From the NCBI GenBank assembly GCA_963792445.1, contig CAWBWO010000017.1, forward strand, positions 434,001-498,000: a stretch of DNA of 64,000 bases. Direction: 5' to 3'. The notes under the pieces were generated by a model, which saw only the letters and a list, made by a program, of their open reading frames with translations, ran no database searches and was not told the origin of the DNA. This DNA comes from Rummeliibacillus sp963792445. GTDB lineage: Bacteria > Bacillota > Bacilli > Bacillales_A > Planococcaceae. Position 1 is the stretch's first letter. Each line of letters opens with the position of its first letter. Shown here piece after piece: positions 17,140 to 28,250 of the stretch. The translations under genes were made by a program, and so were the position numbers.

Positions 17140-17168
17140 GTGACGATTCTCGTAATTCGAATCGTCAC
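17140..17168 (-). terminator. Terminator of aroA
   Basis: GTGACGATTC and GAATCGTCAC form a 10-bp stem; on the minus strand it is followed by TTTTATATT. Confidence 0.8.
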
Positions 17169-17282
17169 TAGTAAAATTTACACTATATTTACAATCCGTA
17201 CGACTCCAACTTTGGAATCAATTGTACGCAAAGTAATAATTGGTTAAAAGTAGGATGGAAAATTCCTCTTTTAGCGTATTAC

Positions 17283-18368
17283 TTACCCTTGCACTTGGTA
17301 ATTTTTCATGAATTGTTGAATTTGTTCATAAAAATCATCAAATTGTGGAATACTCATTTGTTGTTGAGCATCAGATAATGCTACAGCTGGATCTGGATGT
17401 ACTTCTGCCATAACACCATCAGCACCGATTGCAATCGCTGCTTTCGCACAAGGTAGAAGTAAATCACGTCGGCCAGTTGAGTGTGTTACATCCACAAATA
17501 CTGGTAAATGTGTTTCTTGTTTTAATACTGGAACTGCAGAGATATCTAATGTATTACGTGTTGCTCTTTCGTAAGTACGGATCCCACGTTCACAAAGGAT
17601 GATTTGATCATTCCCTTTAGAGATAATATATTCAGCAGCATGGATAAATTCATCAATTGTAGCTGCAATACCACGTTTTAATAGGACTGGTTTTTTTGTA
17701 GCACCAGCTGCTTTTAAAAGCTCGAAGTTTTGCATATTACGCGCACCGATTTGAATCACATCGATGTAGTCTAAAGCTTCTTCTAAATGAGATGGTGTAA
17801 CGATTTCAGAAACAATACCTAAACCGTATTTTTTACCAACTTCTTTTAGAATTTTTAATCCTTCAAGGCCAAGACCTTGGAAATCATAAGGTGATGTACG
17901 AGGTTTGTAAGCTCCCCCGCGCATTAATTTTAATCCTTTTGCATTTATAGATTCAGCAACAGCTGCTGTTTGTTCATATGATTCTACAGCACATGGTCCA
18001 AATACAAATGTAGGTTTTCCTTTGCCGATTGCTTCACCATTAACCGTTACAATTGTATCCTCTGGTTTACGTTTACGTGATACCAATAATTCTTTTTTCT
18101 GTTCAGTTTCTTGTAATTTAAGTGCAGATTTGAAAATTTCTTTGAAAATGTGTTCAACTGTACCTTGACTTAATGGACCTTCATGATGCTCTTTCAATAG
18201 ATTCAACATATGTCTCTCACGAAGAGGATCATAACGGGTTACACCTTGTTTCTCTTTAATTTTCCCAATTTCTTGTACTACTTCAGCACGTTCATTGATT
18301 AAACGTAAAATTTCAAGGTTTAATTCATCGACGCGGTCACGTAAGTGATCTAAATTTTGATGACTCAT
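17283..18368 (-). CDS. aroA: Bifunctional chorismate mutase / DAHP synthase
   Basis: First step of the shikimate pathway. Residues 1-85 form an AroQ-type chorismate mutase domain (LDHLRDRVDELNLEILRLIN) that acts as a feedback sensor. Residues about 100-361 are the DAHP synthase barrel with VFGPCAVES, RGGAYKPRTSPYDFQGLG and DVTHSTGRRDL. This is the Bacillus-type fusion, 361 aa against 358 in B. subtilis. It is monocistronic, next to ccpA as in B. subtilis. Confidence 0.96.
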   Translation of the reverse strand: MSHQNLDHLRDRVDELNLEILRLINERAEVVQEIGKIKEKQGVTRYDPLRERHMLNLLKEHHEGPLSQGTVEHIFKEIFKSALKLQETEQKKELLVSRKRKPEDTIVTVNGEAIGKGKPTFVFGPCAVESYEQTAAVAESINAKGLKLMRGGAYKPRTSPYDFQGLGLEGLKILKEVGKKYGLGIVSEIVTPSHLEEALDYIDVIQIGARNMQNFELLKAAGATKKPVLLKRGIAATIDEFIHAAEYIISKGNDQIILCERGIRTYERATRNTLDISAVPVLKQETHLPVFVDVTHSTGRRDLLLPCAKAAIAIGADGVMAEVHPDPAVALSDAQQQMSIPQFDDFYEQIQQFMKNYQVQG

Positions 18369-18557
18369 TGCCGTTTCTCCTCTCTTCCGTATCAGGTACT
18401 TTCAGATGTCTGAAAACTGTGATACATTTTATGATATTAGAAACATTATAATCAATATTTTAAAGAATGTCACGCATTTTTTCTTTATCGCTTCAACGCG
18501 GTAAAGTATAATTGTCCAACTTTTGAAAATTTTCGTAATATATTTAAAAGAAAGGTT

Positions 18558-20727
18558 GTGAAAAACTTGACTTCAAAGCTTTTTGCATTAGACATAGGTA
18601 CTCGTTCTGTCGTTGGGATTATTTTAGACGAACAAGAGGATGGATACCACGTAGTCGATTTAGTCTCAGAGGAACATAAAGAAAGAGCAATGGTTGATGG
18701 TCAAATACATAATGTCATTCATGTTGCAACTGTGATTCAACATGTGAAAGAACAATTAGAAGTAAAGCATGGTCCTCTTTCAAAAGTGAGTGTAGCTGCA
18801 GCTGGAAGGGCATTAAAAACAGAACAAGCTGTCGTCACATTAGATATTAAAAACCGCAAGGCTCTAATAGAAGATGATATTAATCGATTGGAAATAGCGG
18901 CCGTTCAAAAAGCGCAACAACAATTACTTGAGCATCACGAAAATTATAATGGTAGTCATTATTATTGTGTTGGCTATTCTGTTTTATACTATCGATTGGA
19001 TGGACAAGAAATTGGCAGTTTAATGGACCAACAAGGTGAAGTTGCAGAAGCAGAGGTAATTGCTACATTCTTACCTAGAGTCGTTGTAGAATCACTGCTA
19101 GCTGCTTTAAAACGGGCCAATTTGGAAATGGAAGGTTTAACGCTAGAACCAATCGCTGCAATCAATGCGTTAATCCCATCTACCATGCGTCGTTTAAATA
19201 TCGCACTAGTGGACATTGGTGCAGGAACTTCAGACATTGCAATTACAAACAAAGGGACCGTAACAGCCTATGGAATGGTCCCAACTGCAGGCGATGAAAT
19301 AACAGAAGCATTAAGCGATCACTACTTATTAGACTTCCCCGTAGCAGAAAAAGTAAAACGCGATTTATCAAAATATAATGAGATTACAATTTCAGATATT
19401 TTAGGATTTGAGCAAGTTTATCAAAAAGACGAAATCATCGAGGTACTTCGTCCAGCAGTGACAAACCTTGCCACTGCTATTGCAAATGAAATTCTACGAT
19501 TGAATAGCAACATCGCACCAAAAGCAGTCCTACTTGTTGGTGGTGGTAGTTTAACGCCAGAAATTACAGATGAGTTATGTATGGCACTTAATATTCCTAA
19601 AAATCGTGCAGCCGTTCGAGGAATTGATGCCATTCAAAAACTAACCTTTGAAGAACATGTCCCAGCATCACCAGAACTTGTTACACCAATTGGGATTGCA
19701 ATTGCTGCCAAGAATTCTCCTATTAAATATATGTCAGTTGAAGTAAACAAACAAATTGTTCGTCTATTTGAGTTAAAAGAAATGACAGTAGCAGATGCAT
19801 TGCTTGCTGCCAATGTGAACATCAACAGACTTTACGGTAAACCAGGCTTAGCAATTTGTGTAAACGTAAATGGACAAGACATTTTCGTACCCGGCGAACA
19901 TGGCAGCCCTACAGAAATTTTTGTAAATGGAGAAAAAGGTACGATTAAGAATCCTATCCAAAATGGGGATATTATCGAGTTAATTGAGGGTAAGAATGGG
20001 AATCCTGCTCATGCAACGATTCAAGAGATGATGGAGCTTGATGAAAAACGAACCGTATTCATTAATGGTGAAGCGTATCACGAGTAGAACCAACGATTCT
20101 ATTAAATAGAACAACCTGCGAAAATCCAAGACTCACTACAAGATGGCGATATGTTAGTCATTGATTCAGCCAAAAACATTGAACAACTTTTACATCATAC
20201 AGGGCTTCATAACTTGTTAAACCTTCTAACCCCATTTTCTGTTTCAATAGATGGGAAGGTGATACAATTACAAGAATATAATCATGAAATTCTGTTAAAC
20301 GATCAGCCTGCAACATTATATTCTCTAATAACAGATGGCGATCACATTCGCTTTCAAGCAAAGAACAAACCTACTGTACGTAGTATTGCAGAACACCTTA
20401 ACCTTTTATACGAAAATCGGATTTCCATCACATTTCAAGGTCAACAACTTGAACTGAGCAATCCTTATTACGATATTTTGGTAAATGGACAAACTGTAGA
20501 TTCCTCTTCAGAAATTCAAAATAAAGACGCATTTGCAATTCTTACCAAGAGAAACATCAAATTGGGTCTATTCTGACGTTTTCCGCTTTTCAGATTGGCA
20601 ATTGCCACCAGACTTTAAAGGAACTTTTGAAATCTTAAGAAATGGTGAACCTTCTCAATTTGATGCAGCAATCTTTGGTGGAGATGTACTTGAGATTCAT
20701 CTGATTCCGACTGCTGCAAAGTTATAA
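18558..20727 (+). pseudogene. PilM/FtsA-like actin-fold protein interrupted by indels
   Basis: The first 509 codons (18558-20087, GTG start; TTG 18567 is an alternative with a better-spaced GAAAGG) encode an actin/HSP70-fold protein. They have the phosphate loop FALDIGTRSVVGIIL and a second nucleotide motif VDIGAGTSDIAI, annotated elsewhere as cell-division FtsA or pilus PilM-like. Frame 0 stops at TAG 20085, reopens at about 20112 and runs to TGA 20576. A further 50 codons (VYSDVFRFSDWQ to IPTAAKL) follow in another frame to 20727. Extra bases near 20083 (GA), 20105 (A) and 20561 (T) explain all breaks. The intact product would be about 720 aa with a Lysinibacillus-like C-terminal extension. 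No partner genes for pili are nearby. Confidence 0.75.
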
Positions 20728-20760
20728 ATTCATTAGTGTATTATGTTCTTTTTCGTTAAT

Positions 20761-20790
20761 AAAAAACTACCCTTTTCCAACAAAAGGGTA
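20761..20790 (-). terminator. Hairpin terminator on the minus strand
   Basis: CTACCCTTTT/AAAAGGGTAG with six T following on the minus strand. It sits just behind the degenerate HEAT-like fragment. Confidence 0.6.
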
Positions 20791-20799
20791 GTACCTATT

Positions 20800-21044
20800 T
20801 CATCTCTCGGAAATATTTTCTTTTACTAGTTTCAAAATATATAAAACATCACTACCAGAATCTTTCTCAAAAACTTTTAAAAACTTGTTAATTACATTTT
20901 TGTCCACAGAATAAACTAATTGGCCAATTGCTTCAATAACAGTTCTTCTTACAAAACTGTTTTTATGGGTACTTAATTCTTTTAACTTGTTTGTAAATAA
21001 ATCTTGAAAGTATTGCTTACTCCTATTTCGTCGAAATCTTGAGT
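20800..21044 (-). pseudogene. Remnant of a HEAT-repeat-like protein
   Basis: On the minus strand a frame without a plausible start runs about 80 codons to TGA at 20800. It contains FVRRTVIEAIGQLVYSVDKN and a following amphipathic helix, which has the look of HEAT/armadillo repeats. A TAG precedes it near 21045. It is followed by its own terminator. I read it as the 3' remnant of a deleted gene; family assignment is weak. Confidence 0.35.
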
Positions 21045-21102
21045 GATTCTATCAATTGTTTACTACAATCTCTTATTAATAACTTTATCTTAAAATACAG
21101 AA

Positions 21103-21150
21103 AAACCCCAAATAGTACACTTTTAATCGTGTCACTATTTGGGGTTTTAT
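21103..21150. terminator. Bidirectional terminator behind ytxH
   Basis: CCCCAAATAGT (21108-21118) pairs with ACTATTTGGGG (21136-21146), flanked by A and T runs; it ends the ytxG-ytxH operon on minus. Confidence 0.85.
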
Positions 21151-21175
21151 TTGCTTTTTTAAAACTGTTTTAGAT

Positions 21176-21709
21176 TTAGCTGTTTTTTGAAGAGACTTTT
21201 TCTGATGCAGCACCAGCTGCTGTTTGTTCTTTTTGTTCGTCTTCATATTCAGCAATGGTTTTTTCCATTGTTTCCATGATATCAAGCGGTTCTTCACCTT
21301 CATAAGAAACTGTACCATCATCGAATGGAGGAGTTGTAGTAGATTTTAAGGATTTTACCTTATCAACCAATTGACCAGATTGAGCTTGTACTTTTTTTGA
21401 AAGTTCTACTGTTTTTTCTTTAGCAGTAGACGTGAAGCCAGCACTTTTTTCTTTTAATTGACTTGCTTGAACAGCAACGTCACTTCGTAATTCTTTCCCA
21501 GCTTTAGGAGCTAAGAATAATGCAGTCGCTGCTCCAACTACACCACCAACAAAAGCGCCGATGATGAAGTCTTTTAAATTTAAATTGGCATCATCGTTTG
21601 CATATAATGATTCAGCACGCTTATTATATGTTTGTGGTAAATAATTTTCATCATTACCTTCAATACCTACATTTCTCACTTCACTGTAATTCGGTTTTTG
21701 TTCTACCAT
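21176..21709 (-). CDS. ytxH: YtxH-domain general stress protein
   Basis: A 177-aa protein with one YtxH membrane-proximal segment (FIGAFVGGVVGAATALFLAPKAGKELR, residues about 47-73), followed by a long charged helical region and an acidic, Glu-rich tail. In B. subtilis ytxGHJ is a sigma-B dependent stress operon; here ytxG lies just upstream and ytxJ is missing. Function beyond stress association is unknown. Confidence 0.88.
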   Translation of the reverse strand: MVEQKPNYSEVRNVGIEGNDENYLPQTYNKRAESLYANDDANLNLKDFIIGAFVGGVVGAATALFLAPKAGKELRSDVAVQASQLKEKSAGFTSTAKEKTVELSKKVQAQSGQLVDKVKSLKSTTTPPFDDGTVSYEGEEPLDIMETMEKTIAEYEDEQKEQTAAGAASEKVSSKNS

Positions 21710-21727
21710 ACTAGCGCCCCCTTAGAA

Positions 21728-22192
21728 TTATTTACGTTTGCCTTTCTTTGAAACACCTTCATAAATGATATCATCTTCATCTGCTTTACTTTTTTTAATC
21801 TTATCACGAATCCCGATGAAGGCATTTCCCCATTGAATAACTTGTGCGATTTGTTCGCTGTTTTTGGATACATTTGTATTAACGGATGTGGTTACATTTT
21901 TTACTGAATCACTTAAACCCTTAATAGAATCTGCAAATCCTTTAACAGCATCGACTACTGAATTTAGTTGCTTAGATTTTACTTGGATATCTTCAGCAAG
22001 CATATTCGTTTTTTCTAATAAGCTTGTAGTCTCGCCAGTAATTCCTTTCATTTGTCCTTCAATACCTGCCATAGTGTCTGCTACATTGCTCATTGTCTTT
22101 TTCAATGCACCCAATGTCATGGCTAAACTTATACATAACACTAGGAAACCGATAGCGGCTACTAATGCTGCAATGTAAAGTATAACGATCAT
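21728..22192 (-). CDS. ytxG: DUF948 membrane-anchored coiled-coil protein YtxG
   Basis: A 154-aa protein with one N-terminal membrane helix (MIVILYIAALVAAIGFLVL) followed by a long heptad-rich segment (ADTMAGIEGQMKGI, then a repeated GLSDSVKNV pattern), typical of DUF948. I chose ATG 22192 because GGAGGG lies 7 nt upstream; longer frames lack a ribosome binding site. It precedes ytxH by 18 bp, so they are one operon. Confidence 0.88.
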   Translation of the reverse strand: MIVILYIAALVAAIGFLVLCISLAMTLGALKKTMSNVADTMAGIEGQMKGITGETTSLLEKTNMLAEDIQVKSKQLNSVVDAVKGFADSIKGLSDSVKNVTTSVNTNVSKNSEQIAQVIQWGNAFIGIRDKIKKSKADEDDIIYEGVSKKGKRK

Positions 22193-22332
22193 TAAAAAGC
22201 CCTCCATTTCTCTATATATGGAATACTTCCACAAAATAAGTGTCTTTAAACATCACTTACCTAATTACATTCTACAAAGTTTTTCTATATCCTGCCAGAG
22301 TAAACGTTCCCAAAATAATATTCTTTTATAAT

Positions 22333-22375
22333 AAAAGCTGTAGAAAACCGACTTATCCGTTTTCTACAGCTTTTT
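22333..22375. terminator. Bidirectional terminator behind murC
   Basis: AAAAGCTGTAGAAAAC pairs with GTTTTCTACAGCTTTTT over a short loop; it ends murC on the minus strand. Confidence 0.9.
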
Positions 22376-22404
22376 ATTTCATATTTATTTGCTTTATTCC
22401 TTAC

Positions 22405-23709
22405 CTATTCAGCTTTTAATAGGTCTTCAAAAGCTGTTTGGAATTTGTGTATGTCACCAGCACCCATGAATAAGAAAACAGAATCCTTATGATCTAACAA
22501 TTCTTTGACACGATCCATTGATAGTAGTTTACTATCTGGGATTAAGTCAGCTAAGTCTTGAATAGATAATGAGCCTGTTTTTTCACGTGCTGAACCAAAA
22601 ATATCGCATAAATAGACACAGTCCGCTTGGTTTAAGCTATTCGCAAAATTTGAAAGGAATGCTTGAGTTCGAGTGAATGTATGTGGTTGGAAGATGGCCA
22701 CAAGTTCACGATCTGGATATTTTTGACGTGCAGATTGAATGGTTGCACTAATTTCAGTTGGGTGATGTGCGTAATCATCGATTAATGTACGATCACCAAA
22801 ATCTGTTTCTGTAAAGCGACGTTTTACACCATGATAAGTATGAAGTTGTTCTTGGATTAGTTCTGCAGGAAGTCCTTCATAATGACAAAGTGAAATAACT
22901 GCTAAAGTATTTAACACATTGTGGTCACCGAACATTGGGATAAAGAATTTGCTATAAAATTCGTTGCGAACATACACTTCAAATGTAGTACCTTTTGTTG
23001 TTTTTTCTACATTACGAGCTTCGAAATCATTTTCAGAACCAAAGCCATAGTATACAACTGGCACATTCGCTTTAATTTTTTGTAAATGTTCATCATCACC
23101 ACATGCAACGATTGCTTTTTTAACTTGAAGTGCCATAGATTGGAATGCATCAAAAACATCTTCAACGTCTTTGTAGTAATCTGGATGATCGAAGTCAATA
23201 TTCGTCATAACTGCATAATCTGGATGGTATGCAAGGAAATGACGGCGATATTCACAAGCTTCCATTACTAAGTTTTTAGCGTCTTTTGCTCCACTACCTG
23301 TGCCATCACCGATTAAGAATGATGTTGGACTAGAGCCTTCTAATACATGTGCCATTAAACCTGTAGTTGAAGTTTTCCCATGTGCACCTGTAATCGCAAC
23401 AGATGTAAATTTCTCTAAATAGTTGCCTAAGAATTCGTGATAGCGAATGACTTCGACACCCATTTCTTGCGCACGTACAATTTCAAGATGGCTGTCAGGA
23501 AAAGCATTTCCTGCAATTACAGTCATTCCTTGTTTAATATTATCTGCATCAAATGGCAATATTGTTATATTACGTTTTCTAAGTGGTTCTTCCGTGAAAA
23601 AATACGTTTCTATATCTGAACCTTGCACTTGTTCTCCTGAATCAAATAAAATCTGAGCAAGTGAGCTCATTCCTGAACCTTTAATACCTGTAAAATGATA
23701 AACTGTCAT
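22405..23709 (-). CDS. murC: UDP-N-acetylmuramate--L-alanine ligase
   Basis: Adds L-Ala to UDP-MurNAc in cytoplasmic peptidoglycan precursor synthesis. The 434-aa Mur ligase has the N-terminal Rossmann motif GIKGSGMSSLAQIL, the ATP loop AITGAHGKTSTTGL, and the central NIDFDHPDYYKDVEDV. GGAGG lies before the ATG. It follows the large SftA gene on the same strand, as in B. subtilis. Confidence 0.97.
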   Translation of the reverse strand: MTVYHFTGIKGSGMSSLAQILFDSGEQVQGSDIETYFFTEEPLRKRNITILPFDADNIKQGMTVIAGNAFPDSHLEIVRAQEMGVEVIRYHEFLGNYLEKFTSVAITGAHGKTSTTGLMAHVLEGSSPTSFLIGDGTGSGAKDAKNLVMEACEYRRHFLAYHPDYAVMTNIDFDHPDYYKDVEDVFDAFQSMALQVKKAIVACGDDEHLQKIKANVPVVYYGFGSENDFEARNVEKTTKGTTFEVYVRNEFYSKFFIPMFGDHNVLNTLAVISLCHYEGLPAELIQEQLHTYHGVKRRFTETDFGDRTLIDDYAHHPTEISATIQSARQKYPDRELVAIFQPHTFTRTQAFLSNFANSLNQADCVYLCDIFGSAREKTGSLSIQDLADLIPDSKLLSMDRVKELLDHKDSVFLFMGAGDIHKFQTAFEDLLKAE

Positions 23710-23881
23710 GTTGAAACCTCCTGGGAAAGTTTCCTTACCCTTGAATAATCAATTCTATTAAATTAAAACATCTACCATTATAGCACGATTTATCCCAGTT
23801 CTTACATAAACATTTATTCCTTTTTATTTTCGTCTTAAGCTAGAAATATTATGCTTATAACCGTAATATTTATACATGGTA

Positions 23882-26800
23882 TTACCCGAATAAATCGTCT
23901 AAATCACGCTCTGTTAAAAATACTTCTCTAGGCTTTGTACCTCTAGATTCTGAGATAAAGCCTTGTGCCTCCATCATATCCACTAATCTTGCTGCACGAT
24001 TGTAGCCAATTCGATATTTCCGTTGTAGGGAAGAGGCTGATACTGAACCTTCATTACAAATGTAACGGCAAGCTTCTTCAAATAATTCATCTTGTTCATC
24101 GATTGTTTCTACTTTTTTCAATAATTCTTCTTGTTGGAATAGATACTCAGGTTCACCAAGTGTGCGAACAAAATTTGTTACTGCTTCAATTTCATCGTCT
24201 GTGACATAAGTACCTTGTACGCGAACTGGTGCAGACATGCCATTTCCTAGGTAAAGCATATCTCCTCTACCTAATAATCGTTCTGCTCCTTGACTATCTA
24301 ATATAGTACGAGAATCTATATGTGATGAAACAGAAAATGCGATTCGAGTTGGAATATTAGATTTAATCAAACCTGTAATAACATCAACAGAAGGTCGTTG
24401 CGTTGCCAATACTAGATGAATTCCACATGCTCTTGCTTTTTGGGCAATGCGGCAAATAGATTCTTCCACTTCCTGTGGTGACATCATCATTAAATCGGCT
24501 AACTCATCGATAACGATAACTAAGTATGGCATTTTCAAAGAGAATTTCCTCTCTTTTTCTACCATTTTATTATAACGTGTAATATCACGTGCACCTACAT
24601 GAGCAAATAACTGATAACGGCGGTCCATTTCATCTACTGCCCATTTAAGTGCAGCAGTTGCAGCTTTGACATCCGTAATAACCGGGCTCACTAAGTGTGG
24701 GATATGATTAAATGGTGCGAGTTCCACCATTTTTGGATCAATTAACATCAATTTTACATCTTGTGGGCTAGCTTTCAATAGTAAACTGATTAAAAGTGAG
24801 TTTATACATACAGATTTTCCTGAACCAGTAGCTCCTGCAATCATTCCATGTGGCATTTTACGCAAATCAATAGTCACAGGTTCCCCTGTTAAATCTAATC
24901 CTAACGCTGCTTCAAGAGGTGATTTAGAATCTACAAAAGATGAATGTGTGACTACTTCAGACAGTCTGACAGGACGTGATTTACGATTTGGGATTTCAAT
25001 ACCAATTGAGCTTTTTCCAGGTATTGGCGCCTGTATACGAATATCCTTAGCTGCTAAAGCCAGTTTTAAATCATCAGCTAAATTCCGTATTTTACTTACT
25101 TTAATTCCATGACCGACTGTAATTTCAAATTGTGTTACAGCTGGACCTTGAACGATTTGTACAATTTCCCCATTAACTTGGAAATAAGACAATGCTTCAA
25201 TTAACTTCTCACCTTGTGAATCCATCCATTCAAAATCCTCTGTTTGTTCTTCTGGAGGTTCAAGATAGGTAAGTGCTTCTTCGAGATGCTCGTTTAAAGG
25301 AGCTGGCTCTTTTACTTCTATAGTATTATGAAGTTGTTCTAAAGTATCATGATTTTGCATCGTTTCAATTTGTTCTTTTGATACAACTTGATCATCATGC
25401 TCCACTTCTACAGGAGGTGTTTCCTTAAACTTATCAGACTCAACTTCTGAAGTGATTGTTTTTTCTTCAGGAACATCATGATTTGCAGAATCTAATTCTA
25501 CTGATGTATTAGTTGTAACGTTATTTGGTTCAGTAGATGGAGATGTAACATGAGTCGTTTGATTTGAAGAGGATTTTGTATATCCGGCTCCAAAAGATTT
25601 GATACCAGGCAATGGAATCTCCTGTAGTCGTGATTGCTCCATCTTCGCTTTATCAGATTTTAGCATCACTACATTAAAAGGTACTCGACTACCTGTTCTT
25701 TTTGGTTCCTCTTGCATTTGAATTTCTGGCTTAGTTTCCAGTACTATTTCTGGTTCTAACTCTAGAGCTGTTTCTTGAACTGGTTTTAGCTCTTGTACGT
25801 TCTCTTGTTCAATTGCTACTGCAGTAGATACTGCTTCTTGTGTCGTTTCGTTCTCAAATTCTGTTACACTTTCAACTTCTTTTACTATATCATCCTTAGA
25901 TTGTTCCAATACTACATCCGATAACATAGGTTCTGCAGTTTGCTCAATTACTGTATCTGCAACTAATCCCGGCTCTAGTGTTACAGTGTTTGCTGAAGTT
26001 GTTTCTACCTCTTCTTCAACCGCTTTAACCTCTATATTTGGTTCAGTTTCTTTTACTACTTCACTCTCTGCTTGTTCTATTGTTACATTACTTAACAATT
26101 CAGGTTCTGCAGTTTGCTCATTGAGTGTTTCTTTTGCTAATTCTGTCTCAAGTGTCACAGTGTTTGCTGAAGGTGTTGCTACCTCTTCTTCAACCGCTTT
26201 AACCTCTAAAATTGGTTCAGCTTCTTTTACTACTTCACTCTCTGCTTGTTCTATTGTTACATTACTTAACAATTTAGGTTCTGCAGTTTGCTCATTGAGT
26301 GTTTCTTCTGCTAATTCTGTCTCAAGTGTCACAGTGTTTGCTGAAGGAGTTTCTATCTCTTCTCTAACCGCTTTAACCTCTATATTTGGTTCAGCTACTT
26401 TAGCTTCTTCTTCAACAAGTTCTCCTTCTATTTTTGTTTCAATAGATTGAGAGTCTGAAGAATGAATTGGATCTTCTACATTGCTCATTTTCAATTCTTC
26501 AGAAGGAGTTTCTGATTCATGCTCAACTATGCTTGTTTCAATAGATGATGGTGAAGTTTGATTTGTTTCCGTTGTTTCTTCAACTATATGTTCAGTCACT
26601 GCTTTTTGAACCTGTCCATCCGTTTCTTCGATTGGTGCAATCTTGTCCATTTCACTTTTCTGTTGTTGTTCAGAAATAATTGGATGGTTTTCTTGATTTA
26701 TTGCACTTTCTTTAACTGGAACCGTTTCAATTTGAATAGTATTGTTTTGTCTTCCTCAACTGATGGCATTTTACTACTATTTGTTGCATTTGAAACTGTT

Positions 26801-27660
26801 TCTTCTATTTTTTCAACTTGTTGAGTGGAAGCTGCTACCTCTTTGAATGCAGTATTTTCAAGGGTTATATAATTTTCCCTTTTTTCTGTCTTCTGCCCTT
26901 TCTCTTCCAATAATTCATGAATACTACTATTCCGTTTTGGCGGTGTTTGGAATCCATAAATAGGTGAAGGAACTCTTGTTGGAATAAATTTCTTCTTCAC
27001 TGGCTCCTCTGGGGTATTTACTTTTTTGGGTTTACTATCTGTATTTACTTTTTTTGGTTTACTATCTGTATTTACTTTTTTTGATTTACTTTCTGTATTT
27101 ACGGTTTTGATGTTGTCCTTTACAACTTTCTTTACCTGTTTTTCTTCAAAACTTGGACGAATTTTAGTTTGTGGCGTAATTTTCTTTGTTCCGCCTGGAT
27201 TAAATGGATTATAGTTTTCCCTACTTGGTTTTTCAACAACGCCTCTTAATCCACGCGGTTCTCGAACAAATGGAGAATACTGCTCTGGACGACGTCGCTC
27301 AGAAAGATGCAGTGGCTTCTGCTCATTTTGATAAGGGGTCTGTTCCATTTGCTGATTTCTAACAGGTTGTACATACTCATCTTCCATCCATGGTACGTCA
27401 TTTCTATTACTTTCATCTGGAATAAGAGGGAATTTAAAAGATTCTCTCTGGTTAATATAATTTGGATTTGAACCTTGTCTTGGTTGTCGATAATCGTCTA
27501 TATATTTTGTTTCTTCTTCATTTTCATCGTCATATTCATTTTCAAATTGATCAAATGATTTATATTGTTGATCTCCGTTGTAATTTTCATTATATTTGGT
27601 TGACGTTTCTTCTATCTCATCACCTAGAATGCGAGATACGATTTTTTTAAACCAACTCAT
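23882..27660 (-). pseudogene. sftA: Soluble FtsK-family DNA translocase SftA, split by a single-base deletion
   Basis: SftA is the soluble FtsK homologue that clears DNA from the closing septum. The 5' frame (27660-26698, 320 codons) has the SftA N-terminus MSWFKKIVSRILG, the conserved PSPIYGF and a KVNTDSKP repeat. It stops early at 26698. The second frame (open upstream of ATG 26650) continues with the FtsK motor: GATGSGKSVCINSLL (Walker A), YLVIVIDELADLMMM (Walker B), and the C-terminal gamma winged helix SLQRKYRIGYNRAARLVDMM. The frames join if the AAAA at 26748-26745 (minus) were five A, reading through NNTIQIETVPVKES. No transmembrane segment is present. The full length would be about 1,258 aa, longer than B. 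subtilis because of linker repeats. Either a real lesion or a homopolymer error. Confidence 0.85.
25980..26415 (-). repeat. 58-residue (174-bp) tandem repeat in the SftA linker
   Basis: About 2.5 near-identical in-frame copies encode units beginning EVKAVEEEV and containing SANTVTLETELA and LLSNVTIEQAESEVVKE. They lie in the disordered linker between the N-terminal region and the motor. Copies 1 and 2 differ at few positions; copy 3 is more diverged. Confidence 0.85.
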
Positions 27661-27832
27661 ATTTATGCACCACTCTTTTCTAAATCATTGCCTTCATTTT
27701 AGCAGTATTAAATACCTTCGTGCAACGCGTATGGAGGGATTGTGACAGATATCCTTCTTTTTTTACACATCTTTTATTTTCTGAAAAAAATCAAGGGAAT
27801 TTTTCCCTATTCTAAAAGTTGGATTAATATTT

Positions 27833-28105
27833 ATAAAGTGAAACTTCAATCAGTGGGGTTTTCCAACGTACAGGACGTACTAGTGCCAACGTTGCCACAG
27901 GACGTGGCGTTTTTAGTTGGCCATCCCCCACTGATAAATAGGAACTCAGGTTAAGTTCGCCACGTCCTGTGGCAACACCTGAGTGACAGCCATCCTGCCT
28001 GCCCGAACCAATCGGGCATTTACGGGCAGTTACTTCCCACCTATGCTTCTTCGAATTTTCTAAAGCCTAGAGGTGGGTGTCAAAAGCCAGTTAATGCGGG
28101 ATAAA
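27833..28105 (+). repeat. Intergenic structured repeat, copy 3 (longest form)
   Basis: Starts ATAAAGTGAAACTTCAATCA, has GTAC-AGGAC-GTAC and GCCAC-AGGAC-GTGGC inside the outer ATCAGTGGGG/CCCCACTGAT stem. It then adds an inverted copy of the second hairpin (GCCACGTCCTGTGGC) and the block CAATCGGGCATTTACGGGCAG, and ends GTTAATGCGGGATAAAA. The left end faces the sftA start, 173 bp away. Confidence 0.85.
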
Positions 28106-28113
28106 AGAGTATA

Positions 28114-28154
28114 CAAAAAGTGCCTTGCTTCATGGAGTTGAATAAGGCACTTTG
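28114..28154 (-). terminator. Terminator of the ytpP-ytpQ-ytpR operon
   Basis: AAAGTGCCTT and AAGGCACTTT pair around a 17-nt loop; five T follow on the minus strand. Confidence 0.8.
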
Positions 28155-28250
28155 ATGTAGATGATTAATTTTTATGAATCTATTAAAGCGATTGGTGAAC
28201 CTCTTCGCAAACTTACCACACTTCATAAAAGACTATAAATCGATAAAGAG

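Noticed and set aside
25986..26450. Plus-strand frame opposite the sftA repeat
   Set aside because: Its internal repeat is only the antisense of the SftA linker repeat; no ribosome binding site.
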